Assembly: GCA_036276115.1 (NCBI GenBank)
Contig: DATBEM010000092.1
Span: 1-27,431 of the forward strand
Direction of reading: 5' to 3'
DNA: 27,431 nucleotides
DNA from: Trebonia sp036276115
GTDB taxonomy: Bacteria; Actinomycetota; Actinomycetes; Streptosporangiales; Streptosporangiaceae
Under the pieces are notes generated by a model. It did not search any database. It was not told where the DNA came from and worked only from the letters and a program-made list of their open reading frames with translations. Shown one piece after another: positions 14,642-21,705 of the stretch. The translations under genes and the position numbers were made by a program. Each line of letters opens with the position of its first letter. The first letter of the stretch is position 1.

Positions 14642-15787
14642 GTGAGCCAGCACCCTCTCCGCGCCGCCATGACCGATCGCTTGCCGCAGGTCATCGCGGA
14701 CATCGAGGCGCTCGTGACCTGCGAGTCGCCGTCGGCCGACCTCGCCGCCGTCGCGGCCAGCGCCGACGTGGCCGCCGCGGCCGGGCAGCGGCTGCTCGGG
14801 GTCGCGCCCGAGCGGATCGTGGCCGACGGGCGGCCGCACCTGCGCTGGCGGCTGGGCGACCGGCCGTCCCGGGTGCTGCTGCTGGGGCACCACGACACCG
14901 TCTGGCCGCTGGGGTCGCTGGCGACCCACCCGTACTCGGCCAGCGACGGGGTGCTGCGCGGGCCGGGCTGCTTCGACATGAAGACCGGGGTCATCATGGC
15001 CTTGCACGCGATCGCCGCGCTCGGCTCCCCCGCCGGGGTGACGATCCTGGTCACGGCGGATGAGGAGATCGGCTCGCCGACCTCCCGGGGGCTGATCGAG
15101 GAGGCGGCGGCGGGCTGCCGGGCGGCGCTCGTGCTGGAGGCCTCGGCCGACGGGGGCGCGCTCAAGACCGCCCGCAAGGGCACCTCGATCTACCGCGTGC
15201 ACGCGGCCGGGAAGGCGGCCCACGCCGGGCTGGAGCCGGAGAAGGGCGTCAACGCGAGCCTGGAGCTCGCCCGCCAGCTGCTGGCCGTCGAGCGGCTGGC
15301 CGACCCCGGGCGCGGGACGACGGTTACCCCGACGGTGCTGGCGGCCGGGACGACGCTCAACACCGTGCCCGCGTCGGGCGAGTTCGGGGTCGACGTGCGG
15401 ATGTGGGACGACGCCGAGCAGCAGCGGGTGGACGCGGACATGCGGGCGCTGCGGGCGGCCCTGCCCGGCGCCGCCCTGGAGGTCACCGGCGGCCCGAACC
15501 GGCCGCCGCTCGCGGCCGGCGCCTCGGCCGCGCTGTTCGACCGGGCCGCCGGGCTCGCGGCCGGGCTCGGGCTGGGCCCGCTGGCGCAGGCCGCGGTCGG
15601 CGGGGCCTCGGACGGCAACTTCACCGCCGGGATCGGGACGCCGACCCTCGACGGCCTCGGGGCGGTCGGCGGCGGGGCGCACGCCGACCACGAGCACGTG
15701 CTGGCCGGCGAGATCCCCGGGCGCCTGGCCCTGCTCGCGGCCCTGGTGGGCGACCTGCTGGGCGACGAGCCGGGCGGGGCCGCGTGA
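14642..15787 (+). CDS. M20 metallopeptidase (carboxypeptidase G2-like), probable N-succinyl-L-amino acid hydrolase
   Basis: 381 aa, GTG start, probably leaderless. Two-zinc M20 fold: LGHHDTVWPLG (His83, Asp85), bridging Asp112 in GPGCFDMKTG, Glu141/Glu142 in TADEEIGSPTSR, and C-terminal His in GAHADHEHV. The dimerisation (lid) domain lies about 185-295 (TSIYRVHAAGKAAHAGLEP). The family removes N-acyl or N-glutamyl groups from amino acids; no signal peptide, so cytoplasmic. It overlaps the next gene (a GNAT) by 4 bp, and an N-acylamino acid racemase follows. That trio is the known route for turning D-amino acids into L through N-succinyl intermediates, where an M20 enzyme hydrolyses N-succinyl-L-amino acids. 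Folate or other N-acyl substrates remain possible. Confidence 0.88.
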   Translation: MSQHPLRAAMTDRLPQVIADIEALVTCESPSADLAAVAASADVAAAAGQRLLGVAPERIVADGRPHLRWRLGDRPSRVLLLGHHDTVWPLGSLATHPYSASDGVLRGPGCFDMKTGVIMALHAIAALGSPAGVTILVTADEEIGSPTSRGLIEEAAAGCRAALVLEASADGGALKTARKGTSIYRVHAAGKAAHAGLEPEKGVNASLELARQLLAVERLADPGRGTTVTPTVLAAGTTLNTVPASGEFGVDVRMWDDAEQQRVDADMRALRAALPGAALEVTGGPNRPPLAAGASAALFDRAAGLAAGLGLGPLAQAAVGGASDGNFTAGIGTPTLDGLGAVGGGAHADHEHVLAGEIPGRLALLAALVGDLLGDEPGGAA

Positions 15788-16797
15788 CCAGCCCGGCCGC
15801 GGAGGTCACGGCCGCGCAGGCTGACGCGGCGCAGGCGGCGGCCGAGGCGATGGCACGGGCGGCCGGGGTGCGGATCGCCGCGCTGCGGGAGCTGGGCGAG
15901 CTGGCGGCGGCGTGCGCGCTGCTGGACCGGATCTGGGTGCCGGGGCCGGGCGGGCAGTCGCCGCTGCACCTGGAGCTGGCGCGGGCGCTGGCCAAGGCGG
16001 GCAATTACCTCAGCGGCGCCTACGACCTCACCACGGGCGAGCTCATCGGGGCGTGCATGGGGTTCTTCGGCCCGCCCGCCCGCGGCTGCCTGCACAGCCA
16101 CGTCACCGGGGTGCTGCCGCCGGGGCTGGGGCGCGGGGTCGGGCTGGCGCTGAAGGTCCACCAGCGGGCGTGGTGCCTGCGCGAGGGCGCGAGCGAGATC
16201 CAGTGGACGTTCGACCCGCTGATCCGCCGCAACGCCTACTTCAACCTGGTCAAGGTCGGTGCCCGGCCAGTGGAGTACCTGCCCGACTTCTACGGGGCGA
16301 TGAACGACGTCATCAACGGGGCGACCGAGACCGACCGGCTGCTGCTGAGCTGGGACCTGCGGTCGGGCCCGGCGACTGACGCCGCCGCCGGGCGCCTGGC
16401 TCCCGCGTCGGCCGCGGCCGAGCTGGCCCGGGGGGCCGTCATCGCGCTCGACGTCGGATGCGGGCAAGAGCCGAGGCCGGTTCCGTGTGACGATGCCTGG
16501 ACGAGGGAGCCGGCGGGCACGGCGGCGCCCGCGGTGCTGGTCGGGGTGCCGGCCGACATCGAGGGGATGCGGGCCAGCGACCCGGCGCTGGCCGCCGCCT
16601 GGCGGGCGGCGCTGCGCGACGCGCTGGCGCCGCTGCTGGCGGCGGGCGCGCGGGTGGCCGGCTTCGACCGGGACGGCTGGTACGTCCTGACGCAGGGCCA
16701 GGGCCAGGGCCAGGGCGGCCCGGCCGGGGAGCAGGGCGGCGAGCGCGCGGCCGGGGCAATTTTCCGCCCCGCCCGCCCGGGGGTACCCCCACCTTAG
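15784..16797 (+). CDS. GNAT-superfamily N-acyltransferase (COG3375 type), probable amino acid N-succinyltransferase
   Basis: 337 aa. The GTG start overlaps the M20 stop (GTGA). Residues about 20-215 resemble the COG3375 predicted acetyltransferases: LDRIWVPGPGGQSPLHLELARALAKAGNYL, GACMGFFGP, LHSHVTGVLPPGLGRGVGLALK (the acyl-CoA pyrophosphate loop) and IQWTFDPLIRRNAYFNLVKV. This family is the usual partner of NSAR-type enolases and is thought to load succinyl from succinyl-CoA onto D-amino acids. C-terminal part about 230-315 is less conserved, and the end is low-complexity (GQGQGQGG) encoded by a hexanucleotide repeat. Acyl donor and acceptor are inferred from gene context. Confidence 0.85.
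   Translation: MTSPAAEVTAAQADAAQAAAEAMARAAGVRIAALRELGELAAACALLDRIWVPGPGGQSPLHLELARALAKAGNYLSGAYDLTTGELIGACMGFFGPPARGCLHSHVTGVLPPGLGRGVGLALKVHQRAWCLREGASEIQWTFDPLIRRNAYFNLVKVGARPVEYLPDFYGAMNDVINGATETDRLLLSWDLRSGPATDAAAGRLAPASAAAELARGAVIALDVGCGQEPRPVPCDDAWTREPAGTAAPAVLVGVPADIEGMRASDPALAAAWRAALRDALAPLLAAGARVAGFDRDGWYVLTQGQGQGQGGPAGEQGGERAAGAIFRPARPGVPPP
16693..16716. repeat. CAGGGC hexanucleotide repeat, four copies
   Basis: Four exact CAGGGC units in frame near the 3' end of the GNAT gene, encoding alternating Gln-Gly. Copy-number change would keep the frame. Confidence 0.9.
16779..16790. other. GGGGGTACCCCC palindrome at the GNAT gene end
   Basis: A perfect 12-bp palindrome just before the GNAT stop codon. 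It cannot fold into a normal hairpin with a loop of three or more without losing pairs, so it is either incidental or a protein site. The 102-bp gap to the racemase gene could hold a promoter, but none is clear. Confidence 0.4.
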
Positions 16798-16899
16798 GAA
16801 GGCCACTGACATTCGAGCTGCGCTGGTGCCCTCACCAGCCACGATGCCCGGTACCGGGTCAGCCGGGACTGTTCGCCGAACGATCGCAGAGGGAGTCGC

Positions 16900-18036
16900 A
16901 TGAAGCTGACCGGGGTGGAGCTCCGCCGGATCGACATGCCGCTGGTGGCGCCGTTCCGCACGTCGTTCGGGACCGAGCGCGCGCGGGACATCCTGCTGGT
17001 GCGGGTGATGGCGAGCGGGCCCGGGGGCGAGGCCGAGGGCTGGGGTGAGTGCGTCGCGCTGGCTGACCCGCTGTACTCGGCCGAGTACACGGAGATGGCG
17101 GCCGACGTGCTGCGGCGGTTCATGATCCCGGCCCTGGCGGCGGCCCGGTTCCCGGGCGGAACGGGGCTGACCGGGGCGCTGGTGGGGCCGGCCCTGGGCG
17201 CGTTCAAGGGGCACTGGATGGCCAAGGCGGTCCTGGAGATGGCGGTCCTGGACGCGGAGCTGCGGCTGGAGGGACGGTCGTGGGCGCGCGAGCTGGGCGC
17301 GGTCAGGGCCCGGGTGCCGTCGGGAGTGTCGGTCGGCATCATGGACTCGGTGCCGGAGCTGCTGGCGGCGGTCGAGGGCTACCTGGCGCAGGGGTACCTG
17401 CGGATCAAGCTGAAGATCGAGCCCGGCTGGGACCTGGAGCCGGTGCGGGCGGTCCGCGAGCTGATCGGCGACGACGTGCCGCTGCAGGTCGACGCGAACA
17501 CCGCCTACACCCTGGCCGACGCCCGGCACCTGGCCCGGCTGGATGAGTTCGGGCTCCTGCTGATGGAGCAGCCGCTGGCCGAGGAGGACGTGCCCGGGCA
17601 CGCCGCCCTCGCCAAGGTCGTGCGCACCCCGATCTGCCTGGATGAGTCGATCACGTCGGCCCGGACGGCGGCGGCGGCCATCGCCATGGGCGCGTGCTCG
17701 GTGATCAACATCAAGCCGGGCCGGGTCGGCGGGTACCTGGAGGCCCGCCGGGTGCACGACGTCGCGGCCGCGCACGGGATCGCGGTCTGGTGCGGCGGGA
17801 TGCTCGAGACCGGGCTCGGGCGGGCCGCGAACGTCGCGCTGGCGGCGCTGCCCGGGTTCACCCTGCCGGGCGACACCTCGGCCTCGGACCGGTACTACCA
17901 GGCCGACATCACCGAGCCGTTCACCTTGCGCGACGGGCACCTGGACGTGCCCGCCGGGCCCGGCCTGGGCGTGACCCCGGTGCCGGACCGGCTGGCGGAG
18001 GTCACCCGGTCCACCGAGTGGATACCAGTGACGTAG
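16900..18036 (+). CDS. N-succinylamino acid racemase / o-succinylbenzoate synthase family enolase
   Basis: 378 aa, ATG with GAGGGAG upstream. Enolase-superfamily MLE subgroup. All catalytic residues of Amycolatopsis N-acylamino acid racemase are found at a constant +9 offset: Lys170 and Lys172 (RIKLKIEPG), metal ligands Asp198 (VDANTAY), Glu223 (LMEQPL) and Asp248 (CLDES), and Lys272 (INIKPGRVGG). The 20s loop is in the N-terminal cap (PLVAPFRTSFG) and GGMLETGLGRAANVALAA is near the C-terminus. Residues alone do not separate OSBS (menaquinone) from NSAR, as many members do both. The upstream GNAT and M20 genes, and absence of men genes here, favour N-succinylamino acid racemisation. Confidence 0.9.
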   Translation: MKLTGVELRRIDMPLVAPFRTSFGTERARDILLVRVMASGPGGEAEGWGECVALADPLYSAEYTEMAADVLRRFMIPALAAARFPGGTGLTGALVGPALGAFKGHWMAKAVLEMAVLDAELRLEGRSWARELGAVRARVPSGVSVGIMDSVPELLAAVEGYLAQGYLRIKLKIEPGWDLEPVRAVRELIGDDVPLQVDANTAYTLADARHLARLDEFGLLLMEQPLAEEDVPGHAALAKVVRTPICLDESITSARTAAAAIAMGACSVINIKPGRVGGYLEARRVHDVAAAHGIAVWCGGMLETGLGRAANVALAALPGFTLPGDTSASDRYYQADITEPFTLRDGHLDVPAGPGLGVTPVPDRLAEVTRSTEWIPVT

Positions 18037-18090
18037 CGCCGGCCTTATAGGGGCCTATCTGGGGCCAATACCACCTCCAAGCGGCATGGG

Positions 18091-18124
18091 TGACACGAGT
18101 GAAGTAGCGTGGCTACGAATCGTA
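18091..18124 (+). promoter_or_regulatory. Promoter and small palindrome upstream of the PAP2 gene
   Basis: TGACAC (18091-18096), a 17-nt spacer and TACGAA (18114-18119) form a candidate promoter. The -10 lies in the palindrome TACGA-A-TCGTA (18114-18124). A GGAGG-containing Shine-Dalgarno follows before the ATG at 18144. A short ATAGG-GG-CCTAT stem near 18050 may end the upstream transcript. Confidence 0.5.
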
Positions 18125-18143
18125 ACTACCCGGGAGGAAGCCC

Positions 18144-18758
18144 ATGAGTGCGGTACTGACGCCCGAACGCCCCGTGGCGACGAAAACCGAGCAGCGGACG
18201 GTCGCGCGGGCGGTCACGGACCGGCTGGAGCCGCGGAACTGGATGATCGCGCTGGCGACCTTGCTGGGCTGGAAGGCCGGCGGGGCCGCCGGGGCCGGCT
18301 GGGGGCTGCTGATGGCGCTGTTCGCGGCGGTCTTGCCGGTGCTGTTCGTGCGCTATGGCGTCCGCCACTGGCAGTGGACGGGCAAGCACGTGAGCCGCAA
18401 GGGCGAGCGGCTGACGGCGCTGGGGTTCATCGCGGGGGCGGACGCCGCCGGGGCCGCCGTGCTGTGGGCGCTGCCCGCGCCGCCCCGGCTGACCGGGTAC
18501 CTGCTCGGCATGCTGGTCACCACGCTGGTGATCGCGGCGATCACGGTGGCCTGGAAGATCTCGGTCCACTGCTCGGTCGCCTCGGCCGCCATCGCGCTGC
18601 TGGCACTGGACTTCGGGCCGCTCGTGCTGGCCGGGCTGGTGCTCGTGGGCCTCGTCGCGTGGTCCCGGGTCGCCCTCCGCGACCACACGATTGCGCAGGT
18701 CATCGGGGGCACGGCGCTGGGGGCGACCGCCGCCGTGCTCACCCACCTGGCGGTGTGA
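18144..18758 (+). CDS. PAP2-superfamily integral membrane protein (lipid phosphatase-like)
   Basis: 204 aa, ATG with GGGAGGAAG upstream. After a short charged cytoplasmic N-terminus (to about residue 30) come about five hydrophobic segments. The C-terminal half carries recognisable PAP2 motifs: KISVHCSVASA corresponds to the PSGH region (its His kept) and WSRVALRDHTIAQVIGG to SRxxxxxHxxxDxxxG, with Arg and His present and Gln where Asp is common. The first motif (KxxxxxxRP) is not obvious, so phosphatase activity is uncertain. Possible substrates are phosphatidate or undecaprenyl pyrophosphate. It appears monocistronic between the racemase and ssg-like genes. Confidence 0.82.
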   Translation: MSAVLTPERPVATKTEQRTVARAVTDRLEPRNWMIALATLLGWKAGGAAGAGWGLLMALFAAVLPVLFVRYGVRHWQWTGKHVSRKGERLTALGFIAGADAAGAAVLWALPAPPRLTGYLLGMLVTTLVIAAITVAWKISVHCSVASAAIALLALDFGPLVLAGLVLVGLVAWSRVALRDHTIAQVIGGTALGATAAVLTHLAV

Positions 18759-19204
18759 GCCTGGCCACGGCGGCCGCGCGCCCCGGGCACGCGCCCCGGA
18801 CCTCGCGAAAGCGCCATCAGCGCTGGTGGCGGGGGTGCCAGGCCGGGCCGGGGCACCGGGACGATCACGCAGTCGTTGCCGACAATCGCGCACGGCTTGT
18901 TACACTACCGGGGAGTATGCGGCTTTTCCGCTACGCTGAGCTATGCAATCGATAGCGGTCGCCATCACCCCAGCCGCGTAACGCTGCCGGAGGACCCCCG
19001 GCGGGGGGTGGTGCCCCAGCGCCCTTGCCCCGGCGCGGGCTACCGGCGCGGCCGTCGATCGCACGCGAGATCCCCGACGCACACACCCCACACCGCCGTG
19101 ACGCTCTCCCCCTGCCCCCCGCGTGCCCCGCCGGCAGCCGTCACGACACCCGCGCCACGGGTCTGGACCCCCAGGGCCCAGCGAGATAGAAGGACGGCCA
19201 GACG
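18759..19204 (+). promoter_or_regulatory. 446-bp gene-free region upstream of the Ssg-family gene
   Basis: No credible coding frame. A candidate promoter is TTGCCG (18876-18881), a 19-nt spacer and TACACT (18901-18906), in a relatively AT-rich patch that also holds ATGCAATCGAT (about 18943-18953). If used, it leaves a leader of about 290 nt before the ATG at 19205. Developmental genes of this family commonly have long, sigma-factor-controlled upstream regions; no WhiG-type element was recognised. Confidence 0.4.
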
Positions 19205-19657
19205 ATGAACAGCAGCACCGCATCAGCCGAGCTCGCCTTCCGGCTGATCGTGCCCCAGCAGACGATCGTGCCGCTGGTGGCAAGCCTCTACTACTCCAGC
19301 GAGGACCCGTACGCGATCCGCGTCGCGTTCCACGTGGGCCTCGACGAGCCGGTCGAGTGGATCTTCGCGCGTGACCTGCTGGCCAACGGGATCAAGGGGC
19401 GCGACGGGCTGGGCGACGTGCGGGTGTGGCCGGGGCCGGCCACCGCCGGGCGCGGCGTCGCGGCCGAGCTGGTCGCCGGCGGCGAGCAGGTGCTGCACAT
19501 CGAGCTGTCGTCGCCGTTCGGCGAGGCGCACTTCGAGGCCGCGATCCGCGAGGTGTCGGACTTCCTGCGGCGCACCTACCGGATCGTGCCGACCGGGGAG
19601 GAAGGCGGCTTCGTGGACGTCGAGGCGGAGCTGGCCAACCTGCTGCGGCAGGGCTGA
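19205..19657 (+). CDS. SsgA/SsgB-family sporulation and cell division regulator
   Basis: 150 aa, ATG with GAAGGA ten bases upstream. Family features along most of the length: AELAFRLIVPQQTIVPLVASLYY, DPYAIRVAFHVG, EPVEWIFARDLLANGI, GDVRVWPG, VLHIELSSPFGEA and a helical C-terminus ending ELANLLRQG. Members are found only in morphologically complex actinomycetes; SsgB recruits FtsZ to sporulation septa together with SsgA. Most are about 130-145 aa; this one has an extra stretch near residues 83-97 (TAGRGVAAELVAGGEQ region). Whether it is the SsgB orthologue or another SALP cannot be settled here. Confidence 0.92.
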   Translation: MNSSTASAELAFRLIVPQQTIVPLVASLYYSSEDPYAIRVAFHVGLDEPVEWIFARDLLANGIKGRDGLGDVRVWPGPATAGRGVAAELVAGGEQVLHIELSSPFGEAHFEAAIREVSDFLRRTYRIVPTGEEGGFVDVEAELANLLRQG

Positions 19658-19697
19658 GGGCGAAGCGCCGCTCGGGCCTGGCTCGGGGCCCGCTGGG

Positions 19698-19727
19698 CCC
19701 GGCCCGGTTGCGCCCGGACGGGCCGGG
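19698..19727 (+). terminator. Stem-loop after the Ssg-family gene
   Basis: The 9-bp perfect arms CCCGGCCCG (19698-19706) and CGGGCCGGG (19719-19727), 40 bp after the stop codon. No T tract. Confidence 0.55.
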
Positions 19728-19744
19728 ACGAACACCCCGGCGCG

Positions 19745-19750
19745 TACTAA
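19745..19750 (+). promoter_or_regulatory. -10 element of a probable leaderless promoter
   Basis: TACTAA would place the start of transcription at about 19757-19761, on or just before the ATG at 19761. No Shine-Dalgarno is present. An earlier in-frame ATG at 19752 lies too close to the -10 to be transcribed. Confidence 0.5.
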
Positions 19751-19760
19751 GATGCTTGAC

Positions 19761-20384
19761 ATGACAACTACTTCCGCCTCGGCCCCAGTCGTTGACTTCT
19801 ACTTCGACCCGCTGTGCCCGTTCGCCTGGGTCAGCTCCCGCTGGATCCTCGAGGTCGAGAAGCAGCGCGACATGACCCTCTCGTTCCGGGTCATGTCCCT
19901 GTCGGTCCTCAACTCCGGCCGCGACATCCCGCAGAACTACCGGGAGATGATCGACCGCGCCTGGGGCCCGGTCCGCATCTGCATCGCCGCCGAGCAGAAG
20001 TACGGCAACGCCGTCCTGCGCGACCTGTACACGGCGCTCGGCACCAGGAAGCACGCCGAGGGGCGCGAGTTCGGCCACGACATGTACGTGGCGGCGCTGA
20101 CCGAGTGCGGGCTCGACCCGGCGCTGGCGGCCGCGGCCGACTCGGCCGAGTACGACGAGGCCCTCAACGCCTCCCACCACCGGGGCATGGACCCGGTCGG
20201 CGACGAGGTCGGCACGCCCACGATCCACATTGACGGCGTGGCGTTCTTCGGCCCGGTGATCACCCGCGTCCCCGCCGGCGACGAGGCGCTGCGGATGTTC
20301 GACGGCGCCGTCATGCTCGCGTCCAACCCGTACTTCTTCGAGCTGAAGCGGACCCGGACCGAGAACCCGCAGGTTCGCGGCTAG
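19761..20384 (+). CDS. DsbA-fold protein of the mycothiol-dependent nitroreductase (Rv2466c) family
   Basis: 207 aa from the ATG at 19761 (leaderless). Nearly colinear with Mycobacterium tuberculosis Rv2466c: DFYFDPLCPFAWVSSRWILEV, FRVMSLSVLN, RAWGPVRICIAAEQ, ASHHRGMDPVGDEVGTPTIHIDG (with the cis-Pro loop), VAFFGPVITR and a C-terminal FFELKRTRTE. Thioredoxin-fold with a helical insert, cytoplasmic. The active site is C19-P-F-A22, where Rv2466c has CPWC, so only the nucleophilic Cys is kept. A one-Cys enzyme could still work with mycothiol by a monothiol mechanism (inference). Probably monocistronic. Confidence 0.9.
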   Translation: MTTTSASAPVVDFYFDPLCPFAWVSSRWILEVEKQRDMTLSFRVMSLSVLNSGRDIPQNYREMIDRAWGPVRICIAAEQKYGNAVLRDLYTALGTRKHAEGREFGHDMYVAALTECGLDPALAAAADSAEYDEALNASHHRGMDPVGDEVGTPTIHIDGVAFFGPVITRVPAGDEALRMFDGAVMLASNPYFFELKRTRTENPQVRG

Positions 20385-20413
20385 AGATCCTGCCCGGCCG
20401 TGCCAGCCAGCCG

Positions 20414-21044
20414 CTAGCGGGCCGGGCCGGGGCGGGCGGCGAGGTCCCCGGCATGTGATTCCCAGGCGGCGGCCAGGCGCTCGGCCGCCAGCTCCAGGGT
20501 CGCGGGCTGCTCGGCGAACGACAGCCGCACGAAGCCCGCGTGGCCCGCGCAGACGCACGCGGTCGAGCCGGGGGGTGATCGTGACCCCGTGCCGGGCGGC
20601 GGCGTGGGCGAACGCGTCGGCGCTGGTGACCGGCAGCCGCGCCCACAGCGACAGGCCCGCCGCGGGCAGGGTCACCCGCCAGGCCGGCAGGTACTCGCCG
20701 ATGAGGGCGGCCAGGTGGTCGCGCCGCTGGGCCAGCGCCGCCCGGTGGGCGGCCAGCCAGCCAGGGGTGACGGCGGCGAGCAGCTGGGCGGTGACGGCCT
20801 GGCTGACGGCCGAGGTGCCAAGGTTGAGGGCGGCCTTGCGGCCGGCCACCGCGGCCCGCAGGGCCTCGTCCCCGGCTAGCTCGCCCTTCAGCCGCCGGAT
20901 CTCCGCGTCCTCAGCGTCGTCACCCTCGGCTGCCTCACGATGGGCAGCCTCCCGGTTGGTGACCTTACAGGCGACATAGCCGGAATCGGCATGCTCATCG
21001 TAATTGTTTACTTTGCCTTCACGAAATAATGGTGTTGGTGCCAT
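20414..21044 (-). pseudogene. Frameshifted, N-terminally truncated MocR/class I aminotransferase remnant
   Basis: From about 20880 down to the TAG at 20414-20416 the minus strand encodes the C-terminal third of a PLP-dependent aminotransferase-like protein (LNLGTSAVSQAVTAQLLA, LPAAGLSLWARLP, FAHAAARHGVTITP, then FVRLSFAEQP and AAERLAAAW). The reading frame breaks at a run of six G (20570-20575); one base fewer restores it. The PLP lysine region and any N-terminal wHTH are missing. Upstream, 20881-21044 continues in frame from an ATG but encodes an unrelated acidic, charged peptide (NREAAHREAAEGDDAEDAE) of lower GC, so the ORF looks chimeric. A single-base sequencing error could explain the frameshift but not the missing N-terminal two thirds. 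Confidence 0.7.
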
Positions 21045-21068
21045 CCGACTTTTTCGGCCAGGCGTCAC

Positions 21069-21437
21069 GACCGGAGTTGTGGCGCGGCTCGTATAGTGGG
21101 GCTGGCGCGCTCACAGGTGACGGTGGCGACGGCTTTTGCCGTGCTAGCGCGTGGTCGCGGCGGGGCGCGAAGGCGCCACTGCGCCGCGAGATGCGGGCAC
21201 GGCCGCCTGGGACGCACTGGTGCACGCGGGCGCGCACCCGATCGCGCAATGCGACCCGGCGCCATATTCCAAGAAAGGCACACAAGGCCGCGCACGCATT
21301 ACGGTACGCGAATGCCGACTGGCTGACCCTTTAGCTAATGGTGAACCCCGGCTAGCCTTACTGAAACCTTGGCCCGCGGCCCGCCGGGCGAAGCCCGGTA
21401 TCGGGGGTCGGGGGGTCGTCCCCCGGGGAATTGCAAA
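21069..21437 (+). other. Unassigned region between the aminotransferase remnant and tRNA-Val
   Basis: A TATAGT -10-like hexamer stands at 21092-21097 on the plus strand. From a GTG at 21151 one frame shows coding-like third-position GC for about 40 codons (for example GTAAWDALVHAGAHPIAQC), but it then runs through lower-GC sequence and on into the tRNA terminator and the antisense of the tRNA (stop at 21510). No family was recognised and no Shine-Dalgarno is clear. It could be a decayed gene. A CCGGGC-GAA-GCCCGG hairpin lies near 21387-21401. Confidence 0.3.
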
Positions 21438-21470
21438 GCGACCCTGGTTCCCGAAGGGAACACGGGTCGC
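21438..21470 (-). terminator. Terminator downstream of tRNA-Val
   Basis: Outer arms of 7 bp (GCGACCC at 21438-21444 and GGGTCGC at 21464-21470), a 2x2 internal mismatch, an inner 5-bp stem (GTTCC/GGAAC) and a tight loop. It lies 13 bp past the 3' end of the tRNA on the minus strand and is followed there by TTTGCAATT. Confidence 0.75.
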
Positions 21471-21483
21471 CTGGACCTGCGCG

Positions 21484-21558
21484 TGGGCCGTACAGGACTT
21501 GAACCTGTGACCTCCTCCGTGTCAGGGAGGCGCTCTAGCCAAACTGAGCTAACGGCCC
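21484..21558 (-). tRNA. tRNA-Val (anticodon GAC)
   Basis: 75 nt on the minus strand, folding as a full cloverleaf. Acceptor GGGCCGT pairs with ACGGCCC, with A as discriminator; D arm GCTC-GAGC; anticodon stem CCTCC/GGAGG with loop CTGACAC, so the anticodon is GAC (codon GUC, Val); T arm ACAGG-TTCAAGT-CCTGT. The 3' CCA is not encoded, as often in actinomycetes. A palindrome CGGACTAAGTCCG about 20-30 bp upstream overlaps the probable -10 region. Confidence 0.96.
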
Positions 21559-21667
21559 GCAAGCGAGCAAGTTCCCGATCGGACTTAGTCCGGCTGGTCT
21601 TGCTTGCCCTCAAAGAGGCTACCAGAACTGCAGTGGTCGCAAGACCCGGCGCGCTGGGGTCTCCTGG

Positions 21668-21701
21668 GCCCGCGAGGGCGGCCGGGGCCGCCCTCGCGGG
21701 C
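21668..21701 (-). terminator. Large palindromic stem-loop after the beta-helix gene
   Basis: The 16-bp perfect arms at 21668-21683 (GCCCGCGAGGGCGGCC) and 21686-21701 are separated by only 2 bp, which folds as a 14-bp stem with a 6-nt loop. It begins 4 bp past the stop codon (TAG, 21706-21708). No T tract. Confidence 0.75.
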
Positions 21702-21705
21702 GGGG

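Noticed and set aside
15190..17940. A 916-codon open frame on the minus strand opposite the M20, GNAT and racemase genes
   Set aside because: It crosses three real genes with catalytic motifs on the plus strand and has no recognisable domain.
20881..21044. Possible IS3-family OrfA remnant (charged helix ending EIRRLKGELA)
   Set aside because: Only a short coiled-coil-like resemblance; no HTH, no DDE partner, no terminal inverted repeats or target duplication were found.
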